Assembly: GCF_900496995.4 (NCBI RefSeq)
Contig: NC_044009.1
Coordinates: 11,626,001-11,690,000, forward strand
Direction: 5' to 3'
DNA length: 64,000 nt
Source: Aquila chrysaetos chrysaetos
Taxonomy: Eukaryota; Chordata; Aves; Accipitriformes; Accipitridae
This document shows positions 40,901-51,299 of this stretch, one piece after another. The notes under the pieces are model-generated. The model saw only the letters and a program-made list of their open reading frames with translations, made no database searches and was not told where the DNA came from. The translations under genes and the position numbers were made by a program. Positions within the stretch are counted from its first letter, which is position 1; each line of letters begins with the position of its first letter.

Positions 40901-43360
40901 GAGCTGGGAAACCTCATAAGCTTGGAAGATTTTAAATTAACAGGGAGAGCAGCAAATGGAGGTGTTGCGTCTCATCCTCGTGGGAGAAATGTGATGGCTG
41001 TAAGCAGGCTGTACTTGCCTCTCTGTGAAAAGTTTAGATACAGGCACACAGTTCCTCTTGCTCTCTGAGTGTGGTAGCCAAGAGGCTTATTTAATTATGC
41101 CATGCTTTTCCTTTGCAAAGCTACCTACAGCTGCTCTGCAGAGATGATGCTGGAAGCCTGGCCCAGAGCATCTTCTCCCAGCCACCAGCTTCCCCAAACC
41201 TCTGGCAAATCAAGGGTTTCAGAGACCCCCCAGCTCTCCATCAGCCCAACAGGTTAAAATCATGAGCAGGAAGAGAAAGATGGAAAACAGCACTGGCCTG
41301 GGAAACCCAACTATACCAACACCCTCACATGTAAATGTCCTACATACATCTCTCTATATATGCATCTCTGCATATATGGTGGCTCCAGCCCAACATCCAA
41401 CTGCAGAATATAGCAAGAAGTAAAGGTTAGCATGAATCTGTGATAAATTATACACGTGTGTGATTACATTGGTATAGATAAAGCCTCTCCTCCTCAGTAG
41501 CAATAAGAATGACAAAATTGTAGTGTTGGAACCAATGATTCACTTACACAGCTGGGAAAAAAAAACCCAGGCAAATATTAAATGAGAATAAAATTGGTAG
41601 TTTTAAATCACTGACTCAAATAATGAGGTAAAACAGTGAGTGGCAACCTGTGATTTAAATAATATCTTCTGACAATAAGGCAAGAAAGATACCGTCTGTT
41701 TTCCTAGTGGACTTTGATTACCATCACAGGCTAATATATGTCTTAAATCAAAAAACCTATTGCACTCTCTCCACCTCAAAAGCTGCTTTGCAGTTTCAGC
41801 TTCTGTGTCTATAAAAAAGTTACTACAAACTGTTGCCTTATCTCATTTTTCTTTTTTTTTATAGGATGATCTATTTTAGTACTGTCTGCTATCCCCAAAA
41901 CATCCTAAATCATCACCTCTTCTTCCCCAGAGGCACGTTCATTTAATGTTTTCCTTTCTTTGCTGATGCAAGGAAAAATGCCTGGATGCAGACCCTGCTT
42001 TATTCAGCCTTCATCATGGAAAGACACATAATTACTATTTCAGTGTTCAGCTTGCCTTGGGATTTGCACTCATGAGGAGGGCTGGGGTCCTTTTGTGGCA
42101 TGCTTAAGGAACTGAATAAATGCTTTGGTGTGGATGTCCACCTCTCCTGGGCACGTAAGCACTACCCACCCAAGCAGAGGGAGTCAAGCAGTTATTTTTC
42201 TTTCACTGTTGGCATGGAAAGTAATTTTTCAAGTGTCTTTTCATCCCCTATGGCTTTCTGGAGCCATCTCCCTCCCGAGCCTTGCAGATCCTGGTGGCCT
42301 GAGCCTCTCACCCTGCAGGTCAGACACCCTGGCCTGGCAGTGGCCAGAAAACAAGGAGCTCCTTGGCCAACATATGAGCCCATGTTTGCTTTCACAGCCT
42401 GGAGGGGCCATGCTGACCTCATCTCTTCCCAACAGGGCCCTGGGCTGCAGGACAGACTGGCTCCTCCAGGAAGGAGAGTGTCTGGGGAGGATGCATTGCC
42501 AGGGACCATTGCATTGGAACCACCAGCAAGCAAAGCAATGGGTCCAAAGCTAATGACCATGCTAATGGACGTGGGATGGGAGACATTCTGTCCCAGATAA
42601 TTAGTTATCTTTGGTACTTTTTTGCTGAATTTTGCAATTTTTAGTGAGGAAACGGCAGCTATCCAGAGGAAGTTATTTATGAGCTATTTGAAGCTGGAGA
42701 ACCTGACCCTGCAGCCAGCGGAGGCAGAGTTAAAGTTATTGGGTGAAATCCTGACCCTCAGAGAAGTCAGCAATGTCCATTGCCTCCTGGCCAGGGTTTC
42801 TTAGGCTCTGTTTTCCCTGCACCCTGACAAGTTCCTTGTGCTTTCCACTCTTTTGGCCATCCTGCAATCCCTCTATCTGGTTATCTGTGTTGGAAATTGC
42901 TATAGGGAGGAAGAGACATTCATAAAAATAAGAGAAGATCATTTCCAAACAGCAAAGTGTTTCTAGGGTTTGGAGAAGGACTTGAAGGTGGTACTTCATT
43001 CAATTTGTCAGAGCTTTGTTTAAAAAACAGACAAAAAACAAGCAAAAGAACACCTTAACACTTATTAAGAGTTTTTTGTAATGTTTTTTCGAAACAACAT
43101 TGTTGAGTTATCAGTTTTGCATATGTATGTTTTTGGGTTTTGGTAGGTGACAACTGGCATTTGAGAAGGATTGACTGGTGCTATGAAGCAGGGGAAGCAT
43201 TAAGTCAGGAAGTAAGAGCATCCTATTTTTGACTTGAATCATGCAGTAGTTTATGTACTTCATTTTTGTGTAGAGACTTTCCCTGAAGAGAACTGCAATA
43301 AAGCAAATGCATGGGGGGTTTGTGTGTGCTACATTAGTACACACACTGTTTTATTTTCAC
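34996..43360. other. Intergenic sequence without a supportable gene
   Basis: No supportable exon. A 230-codon minus frame at 39387-40079 and a 170-codon minus frame at 37189-37701 show no domain or splice context. About 37.56-37.81 kb and 41.34-41.86 kb are AT-richer and may be regulatory. A T-rich (TTG)n-like stretch lies near 38.79 kb. Confidence 0.5.
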
Positions 43361-43811
43361 AGGGCTTTATGAAGATAGTGTTGGGATACCTATGGTTAAA
43401 ATGTAAATCTTGCGCACCTGCCTGTTGTGTTCAGGGACTAGGATTAAGCCATATCCACATAGCTTTTTCTAAAGTCTAGGCTTACCATGCATTAAAGATA
43501 CATCTACAAAGAAGCATGAGGTGTCAGTTGGACAGCTGCGGAGGTGCAAAGGAAATCCACAGCTGAAGGGGATACTCTGGAAGGACTCCTGCAGAGCAGA
43601 CTCCTGTAGGTGCAACACTTTTTTGCGTGCAGCTGCAAAGCTGTCTCCAAGCAGTGGATGTTAAATGAGTATTTCTGTGCTCTTCGGTGGAAAAGCAAAA
43701 CACCTTGGACCTTTGGCAAGCATGGCTTGAAAAACCGCCAATGTATACTTTAGAAAACAAAGCACAGGAACATGTAGACTTACAAGCGTACTGTGCTTGC
43801 TTTTCCTACAG

Positions 43812-43886
43812 AATGCCACTCTGAAGGAACTTAATGTTTGCAGTGGAGATACTTTGGTTGTAACTGAAGGAAAACTTCCAGCAAAG
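43812..43886 (+). pseudogene. Exon-like 75-bp segment resembling a USP40 ubiquitin-like-domain exon
   Basis: The segment is preceded by a pyrimidine-rich acceptor (CTTGCTTTTCCTACAG) and followed by a donor (AAG/GTAAAA). Only one of its three forward frames is open, and that frame is phase 0 at both ends. The 25 residues contain TLKELNV and GDTLVVTEGKLPAK. From memory, USP40 has a similar 'TLRE... GD-L--TEG-LPPK' segment followed by an exon beginning GFLK. No convincing downstream partner exon is found: a GF-containing open frame at about 44125-44311 lacks a usable acceptor in frame. The likely explanation is a detached or duplicated fragment of a USP40-type gene. A real exon of an unknown gene is possible. 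The exon character is better supported than the identity. Confidence 0.35.
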
Positions 43887-44388
43887 GTAAAATGAGCGAG
43901 ATGGTGTTCTTTAGTCAGTTGACAGTGTCTGGAGACTTGGATATGATAGTTGTTTCTTTTTTTCCCTTGCTGATTTTAAAAATACTTCCATTGGAAAAAT
44001 TCCGGTCGGCCGTAATGAGCAATGCTTTTTGCAGTTTTACAGCTTTTTTGATTTCAGTCAACGCTTATAATATTCTTAGTCTGTCTATATTTATTCTTCT
44101 TTCAACTTCTCTAGCAGAAGGCTTTCCCATTGCAGCTTCTTTGCCTAGAAGTGTGTTAAGGTTAACAGATCTGGAGGAAATCAGTATTTCTGGCATGCAA
44201 GGTTCTTGCGAAGGCACAACTTGTGTGCTACTACTTCCTCACAAAGTGATAAAAAAAGAGGAGTTTAAGTGTTTGCCTTCAGTTCAGATTTGTACTGAGG
44301 ATGGCGTTTGAAAAGGGCCCTACCGGGAGATCCTCTTGTCAGCGACGGTTATCCAAACGGAAAGATTCTTTGCTAACAAACCTCAAGC

Positions 44389-44590
44389 AATATCATAGGA
44401 CGGTCAGGGTTGGAAGGGACCTTTAAAGATCACCTAGTTCCGATCTTTCACTAGATCAGGTTGCTCAGAGCCCCGTCCCACCTGACCCTGAGCTCTTGCA
44501 GGGATGGGGCATCCACAGCTTCTCTGGGCAGCCTGCTCCAGTGTCTCACCACCCCCGTGACCAGAGGCCGTTCCCTCAGCCTGCCCCAGC
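44389..44590 (-). mobile_element. CR1 LINE 3' end (5'-truncated)
   Basis: Read on the minus strand, this gives the usual CR1 ORF2 C-terminus: VVRHWSRLPREAVDAPSLQE, then RWDGALSNLI. It is followed by a short 3' UTR ending in a degenerate CCTATGATA-type tail near 44389. The right boundary is uncertain. From about 44590 to 44710 the sequence no longer follows the usual CR1 text and passes into the GC-rich ORF. No reverse transcriptase catalytic part is present. Confidence 0.8.
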
Positions 44591-44593
44591 CCC

Positions 44594-45217
44594 TCACCGT
44601 CTCCAGGGCCCTGGGCTGGGCCCACAGCCCGCGCACCAGTGCCTGTCCTGGACCGGGGAGACCAGGAGGGGACAGAGGCGTCCAGCTGCAGTCGCCCGAG
44701 TACAAATAAGAGAGGAGGAAAGCACCTTTACTGCTCCTTCTCTTGTTTTACGGGGCCTTTTAAAAATGGGCGGTAAACAAGTCTTGAGCAGAACTCCTAA
44801 CAAAGCAGCTAGAAGGCACCCTAATGCTGAAGGCCAGCACTTCTTCCTGGCAGACCTGTGGTGGTCTGCTTCCGCAGGGGAAGAGCCGCCTCTCTGACTT
44901 CTTCGCTTGATCCGTTGCTGCTCTTTGTGCACCGCCGCGGAGGGTCTGGCTTCCTTCTCAGGCTGGGCCGGCGGCAGGGCGCTGGGCGGGCGCTCCTGCG
45001 CTGGTGTCGGCGTGCTGTCGTGGAGGGGAGGCCTGGTGTAGTGGTGCCAGGGGAGCCGTGCTGGAGGTGGATCCGCTTCCATCGGCTCTTCTTGGTCTTC
45101 GGGTGGATCCACCTCCATGGGCCCCGCACAGTCAGCCCGTGCAGCTGATAGTGCCTCCCCTCTGACACCGCCTCCTCGTCCTCCACGCTTCCTGCAGCCG
45201 CCTCTGTTCTCTCCGGC
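44594..45217 (-). CDS. Unrecognised proline-rich ORF with one hydrophobic segment, fused to a CR1 end
   Basis: I do not recognise this protein. The frame is open for 207 codons from just after a TGA at 45220-45218 to a stop at 44594. The first ATG (45118) gives 174 residues. From that Met there is an acidic/proline repeat (MEVDPP at 1-6, MEADPPP at 13-19), a Pro-rich and then basic middle (IKRRSQR about 70-76), and a hydrophobic stretch (LGCLLAALLGVLL about 99-111) between RKK and RPRKTR, as in a tail-anchored or nuclear membrane protein. The segment ahead of the ATG is an Arg/Gly-rich in-frame extension (RKRGGRGGGVRG). The last 40 or so residues are probably repeat-derived. CpG content is high and other frames are also open, so a chance ORF is possible. 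Alternatives are a retrocopy fragment or a terminal exon of a lineage-specific gene. Confidence 0.3.
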   Translation of the reverse strand, partial: AGENRGGCRKRGGRGGGVRGEALSAARADCAGPMEVDPPEDQEEPMEADPPPARLPWHHYTRPPLHDSTPTPAQERPPSALPPAQPEKEARPSAAVHKEQQRIKRRSQRGGSSPAEADHHRSARKKCWPSALGCLLAALLGVLLKTCLPPIFKRPRKTREGAVKVLSSSLICTRATAAGRLCPLLVSPVQDRHWCAGCGPSPGPWRR

Positions 45218-45730
45218 TCATGCTCTCAGCCACCCGCCTTGCTGCCGCGAGACCTCTTGGTACCAACCGTTCTTGGCAGGAGAGGGCCTCGAAGCTCAGA
45301 GAACTGTGGGCCAGCTGCCGGGGTCCCCTCTTTACAGGGCCCGGAACAGAAGGCAGTGAGGCGGCTTGTGACTTCAGGAGGCCACGGGATGGCGATGCAT
45401 ATGGCCGCACATGTCTGTTTTGGGAGTTGGGGGCCTGTGGCCTGAAAGATGCCCTGATGTGGGAGGAGGAGGCGGGTTGGAGGGCTGAGAGCCCCTTTGC
45501 TGGGGATCACTCCCCTGTGCGATTCTGCTGCCCCTTGGGCACGGGGACTGCCCTCCGCCTGCCCTCGTGTGCCCGGGGCTCCAGCCCCCTCCTCATCCCA
45601 TGCCCAGGGTGCCCCGGGCGAGATGGTGGCAACAGTGTTCCGGGAGGGTCGGGGTCCTCAGTGACCCCCCGCCCACCCAGCTCCCTGCAAGTGGCGCAGT
45701 GCCCCGTGCCTGTCAGCGGTTGAGAGGGGG
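44880..45730. other. CpG-rich island around the unrecognised ORF
   Basis: The base composition jumps to high GC with many CpG, unlike the AT-balanced flanks, and returns to background near 45.75 kb. It could be a promoter-type CpG island for the minus-strand ORF or the body of an inserted GC-rich sequence. No TATA box or clear splice sites were found. Confidence 0.5.
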
Positions 45731-45739
45731 CAAAGCATC

Positions 45740-48700
45740 CCGACAGCCCGCAGGCGGGAAAGGGAGGTGCACCATGAGATTGTCAGTGTGCAGTGAACAG
45801 CGGGAGGGTTGCTTGCTGCTAGATATCACCTCCTCTCCCAACCAAATTTCCTTGTCTAACAGTCATGCATCCCTCTGTAGTTTGCCCTAGAGGTTGGTGG
45901 ACAACTACAGGGGAGACAGAACCAAGGACTCCCCAAAGTCTGCTCTTCCCCAATGGCCAGGGCATGGCCACTTTGTGTGCGCAGGTCTGGTAGCAGCCTA
46001 CTCTGTGCCCCTGGAGGCAATCAATGCCAGCATCAGCCCCAAGGACGTGAGTGATGCCTCACACACAACCCACTGCTGCCATTGACCCCTTGCAGGGTGT
46101 TTGCTCCAGACCACTGCTTGTCCCCTTTTCTGTAGAGAGTTTAGAAGCATGTGGAGATGCTCAAAATTGTGTCATGGTGCGTTTATGTCACCATGGGGTT
46201 GAACCCACCCCATCTTCTGCCACCTTCGCCAGCAATGATGTCCCTGTGGGCAGCTTCTCTCTCTTCCAAACTGCCCTTTGGGGTCACACCAGAGGTGTGA
46301 GCCCTCCCTGGCACAGATGCCCCAAGACCTTGCAAAGACTCAAGCGAAACTAGCTTTTGGAAACCTCTGTAGCCCTTCAAAGCCCAGCCAGAACAGATGA
46401 CAAGGTGATGTTCTTTTAATGCTTTGAAAACGAGGGAGTGCTGTTTGGGACTTGGCTGGGCGACAGCCATTTGTGCTGGCGAGCAGGTCACAGTAAAAAC
46501 GTTTTTAAAGAGAAATATGATTCTTTGGGTATTTCCCCGTGGGTGTTCCTGCCATTCCCTGTTATTTCCTGATTGCAGCAGCTGAGTCACAGCTGGCTCC
46601 GGAGGGCTTAGAAAGTTCAGGAGGAAAACTAACTGGTCCTGGTGTCTCTGGTGACCTCTACAGAAAATCAGAGCTGGAGTTTTGCATATGGGATGAGCAG
46701 ACGGAATTTGTCAAAGACCTGAAAGTTGGGCTGAGATTGATGGGAATTAACAGTGAAGATGCTCCGAGCAGGATGGGAAGTGAAGGGGGGGTTGGGGAAA
46801 GGGTGGTGTGTTTCCCTCTTGTTTAAAAAGGTGTATAAAAATGAGGATTTTTGTGTTTTCCACAAAAACTTGAAGCACCTGTCCTTAATTTTGCCCAGTC
46901 TTTGAACATTGTTGGTGGGTGACATTTTGGGGGAGAAAGGGATAGGTTTTTTTCTCTTGAAGCTCCAAGCCCTAGAGTCAAGGCCCTATAAAATGTGAAG
47001 TTCAGGTTTCTCAGGTTTACAAGCTTTAGGGTTAAACAGCAGTGACCAACACCGTTACCTGGCCTTCCACTAGCAGAGCAGAGGCAAACGGCAAATTCAG
47101 AAAAACAAATTTTAAAACCGACAACCCCCAAAATCATGATTTTCTGAGCACCAGCCTGGGGTGGTGGAAGAGATGGGGCTGATCTTAGGAAGAGGGAGCT
47201 GTTAGGGGAAAACACAGTACCCTAAATCCTCAGCTGGGTGAGGCTGCCGTGGCTCCATGCCCCAGACCCAGCCAACCCTTTCCCAGCCAAAGCATCCCAT
47301 AACTCCTGTGCAATCCCAGGCTGCGCTTCCCCTGCACCCCATAATGTGTCCCATACCCCCAGGCAGCGAGGCCCAAAGGTCATTGACTCATTTGATGGGT
47401 GTCACATCAAATGATGGGACAGCCTGGGAGCGTCCCAGGCAGGGCTTTTGTCACATAACCTAACGCAGACCCATGTCTCCTTCAGAGGGAAGGCAGGAAA
47501 AGCAGCGTAAAGAGGAGGGGATGTCTCCGTATTATTTTTCTTCCCAGACTAGGCTCAGTGCCAACAGTGCTGCTGGTATAAATAATGGAGCGTGATGACA
47601 GGGACATTTTTAAAGGAGAACAAATCACCAGACTACTTTTTAGAGCTTCTTTCCTCTTGTCTAAGTGATGCTAATGAGGGAGGTCAATCCGTTTCCGTTT
47701 CTCCCTGCTGCACAAGCTGGGACATTTATCTCTTTTGACAAAAAACCTCCTAGAGCAGAATTTCATCTTTCAGTTTGCATGGCTAGTATGTCCCTTTCTG
47801 GGGAGGAAAATGCCTCCAGAGGCTATGATGGGACAATACCCTGGGAGATGTGTGCAGAACTTCTTCCCCACTGCCCTTGCTGCCTGCAGCAATCAGCTCG
47901 AACACCACTGCTGTTGGATCCTGTGTCCGAGATGCTGCCTTCAAGGTCATTTCATGGTGTGCTTGGGACATCCCGTACTGCAGCAGCCTGGCTCCACCAA
48001 GCTGAGTAGCGACAGAGCCAGCTACCCGCAGGCAGGACTTAGAGTGCAGCAGGGCAAAGAGGGGATGCTGACAGTATCTTCATGCAGGGACTAACGTCTT
48101 GGCAAGCAGCATGTCAAGAGAGGATGACTTGGAGTGACATCATCTTTCCAGCCCTGATCTCATATCCTAATCATCTCATATCTAGTCACCTGTGCAAGAA
48201 GCACTCACATTTCCAGAAAAGCAGATGCCAGACCATGTTGGGTATTTGGAAAAAACTCAACATGTGTTCCCCTCTGCAGCCAAATCCCTGAAGTTTGGGA
48301 GACAGTCCCCAGGGAGCCAGCTTTCCTGGGAGAGTGATGCCTTTCTTTCCTGTTGTGGCAGCTGGAAGCAGCTCAGGAGCTCCCATCTTCACAGTAGCAA
48401 ACCTGGGCCCCCTGCTCCTCCTCTATGGGCAATTTAGACGTGTCCTTTTGAAGGACTGGGCTTTTGGGTCTGTTCCCCAGACCTTTCTCAAGGGGGAAGA
48501 TGCTGCTTCCTCCAGACAGACTGGATGTTCCCAGGGAGGAATCGAATGAAGCTGGCAGCGGCAAAGCTCGGCTCAAACAAGAGGAGGTGGCTCTTCGAGG
48601 CTGCAGCTCCTCATGGAAGTAGGTGGTGGATGCTGAAATGTCTCTTGGGCTCAAGGAGAGCTGAAAATGGTTGGAGGAGCAAGAGCACTTGGGAGATGTA

Positions 48701-50302
48701 TCATCCATTCCTGCCACATCTTCCCTGCCACCATCATTTATTTCGGCCACTGGAATATCCACCAAAAGGGTTAAAGTGGTTCCAAATGGCTCTGCTGGAA
48801 AAGCAGCTTGTGAGCCCAGCAGTGGCCTGAGTCGCAGGCACTCAATGAGAGGCAGAAGTAAGTGCAGAGCCACTATGGCGCATGCTGCACCAGAAGTCCC
48901 CAGGTAGGTGTTTACAGAGGAGAAGCTAAAAATACAGTGTGCCATGCAGCACAGTGGGGAAAAAACATCAAGAAACATTTGCAGGAGAGGCATATCATCA
49001 GGGTGATGGACATATCCTGCTTTTGGGAGCACTTGCTGTGGCATACGGGCAGGGACTTCTCTTGCTGCCAAGTGGAGCAATGCAGGGCAGGCCATGTAAA
49101 ATGGCTTTCGTCACCCATGTAAAGCCTCATTAGAAAATAGCAGTCACTTCTATTTATCCATGCTGAGCTCTATTATATTTGTCAGGTGAGGTGAGAGCTT
49201 GGAAAATGAGAGTTGGCCCCCGTCGGGCACCACAACATCCCTCCACGTCACCAAAACCTTTCCTCCAGGATTAATGAACCTCTTGCTGGTGGGAATGGCT
49301 CTAGGCGAGCTCCTGGGGTCCATAGCTGGTTCCCAGCCCCTCAGCTGGTTATGGTCATAATTAACACTGGGGTTTTTGCCTTATTTAACAGGAAAAAGGC
49401 AGTTTGCAGGATTCAGCAGTGGTTTTGTTCCAGTCTAAGAAAAAAGCCCTGTGGACTGATTTATGTTCACCTTCAGTGCAAATTCCTGGCCAAACAGTCT
49501 TGAAAATGCCATCGTATGCTCTCCTGCAGGGCTAGCAACACTGACAACATCAAACACCCCAAGACCCTGGCTCGGTTTCTTAAAAATCATAAAGGTTCAT
49601 TCAATAGTCATCGTTCTTACCTGTTCATTCTGCAACTAGCTCGACAACCATAAGATTTAAAAAAAAAATAGTAACTTTTTTTTTACAGGGAAAGCAAAGA
49701 TTAAGAATTAATCATCTCTCCCAGGGTTTAAACAGAAGAATATAAAATACTGTAAGAAATACAGTAAGAAATAGTGGTGACACTATCTGTGTTTCAGAAG
49801 ACCTGGCTTCTTGCTTTATTGTCATAGATTGCTGGTTGATAACAAACCTCTAAGAAATATTCATCTTTGAAGAAGAAAAAAAAGCCTGAAAAAACTCTAA
49901 ATTCTCCGGAGCATTCCCATTTGGTGAATGGGCTCCATGTGCCTGACACTAATTAATTAATCTCCTCAATTTAAATTGCTTCTTCTGCATCCCCAATTTA
50001 CAGGAAAGCTTAAACAAGACCTGAATGCGTAAGAAGGGAAGCTGAATTTATTTAAGATATCATTTAGTAGTAGCAATTTTCTGTCTTTATTTTTTTCTGT
50101 TTTCTGTCTTCTGTCTCCCAGATTGGGCTTGGTCTCCAGGGATGCAGCAGCCTCCAGGTTAACTTTTTTTTACCCACTGGGGGTCAGAGCTGTGTGCTGG
50201 GAATGGGTCTAAAGCTGTAGCAAGAGCAGCAGAAACTCAGGCTGGAGCACATGGGTGATGTTCCCTCTGCTGAACCATGCTGGGGTGATGGAAGCCACGC
50301 AT
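45740..50302. other. Intergenic sequence without a supportable gene
   Basis: Ordinary composition. The longest open frame (minus, 49095 to 48373, 240 codons) has no recognised domain, repeated motif or good start context. An AT-rich tract with T and A runs lies at about 49.6-50.1 kb, just before the CR1 pair. Confidence 0.5.
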
Positions 50303-51285
50303 GAATCATAGAGTCACAGACTGACTGAGGTTGGAAAGGACCTCCAGAGGTCATCTGGTCCAACCTCCCTGCTCAGGCTGGGTCACCTAGAACCAGTTGC
50401 CCAGGACTGTGTCCAGATGGTGTTTGAGTATCTCCAAGGATGGAGACTCCACAACCTCCCTGTGCAACCTGTACCACTGCTCAGTCACCCTCACAGTGAG
50501 AAAGTATTTTCTGGTGTTCAGAGGGAACCTCCTGTGTTTCAGTTTGTCGCCACTGCCTCTTGTTCTGTCACTGGGCACCACTGAAAAGAGCCTGGCTCCA
50601 TCCTCTTTGCACCCTTCCTGCAGGTATTTAAATACATTAAGAGGATCCCCCTGAGCCTTCCCCAGGCTGAACAGCCCCAGCTCTCTCAGCCTTTCCTCAT
50701 AAGGGGGATGCTCCAGTCCCTTCATCATCTTTGTGGTCCTTCGTTTAACTCTCTCCAGTAAGTCCATTTCCCTCTTGTATTGAGGACCCCAGAACTGGAC
50801 CCAGCACTCCAGGGGTGGCCCCACCAGTGCTGAGGAGAGGGGAGGAATCACCTCCCTTGATCTGCCAGCAATACTTTATCTAATGCAGCCCAGGATACCA
50901 TTTGCTGTCTTTGCAGCAAGGGCACACTACTGGCTCATGTTCAACTTGGTGTCCACCAGGACACTCAAGTCTTTTTCTGCAGAGCTGCTTTCTACCTGGG
51001 TGACCCCCCACATGTCCTGGTGCCTGGGACTGTTCCTCCCCAGGTGTAGGACTTTGCACTTCTCCTTGTTGAACTTCATGAAGTTCCTGTCAGCCCATTT
51101 CTCCAGCTTGTCAAGGTCTCTCTGGATGGCAGCATGAACCTCTGGCGTATCAGCCACTCACCCCAATTAGGTGTCATCTGCAATTTGCTGGGGGTACAGC
51201 ATCAACTGTACCCATCATCCCCATCATCCAGATCATTAATATAGATGTTGAACCAGATCTGATCCAGGATTGACCCCTAAAACGA
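50303..51285 (-). mobile_element. CR1 LINE, 3' kilobase with part of the reverse transcriptase
   Basis: The 3' end lies at 50303, with a CTCTATGATTC-type tail. Moving 5' on the minus strand are the ORF2 C-terminus (TEQWYRLHREVVESPSLE), the linker with RVKRRTTKMMKGLE, and the [14 protein letters not shown] region. Next comes the catalytic loop, where Ala-Asp-Asp-Thr is still readable (51181-51170) but is followed at once by a TAA at 51169-51167. Frame changes separate the pieces. Similarity stops near 51285, just before the next CR1. The element is inactive and 5'-truncated. Confidence 0.92.
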
Positions 51286-51299
51286 AACTGCAGTCTGAG

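Noticed and set aside
42622..42804. 60-codon + frame (MLNFAIFSEETAA...) as an exon
   Set aside because: It has an AG before it, but no convincing donor or similarity. Not supportable.
48373..49095. 240-codon minus-strand frame
   Set aside because: Longest frame outside the CpG islands, but it has no domain, splice context or recognisable similarity, and the + strand is also open in places. Treated as chance.
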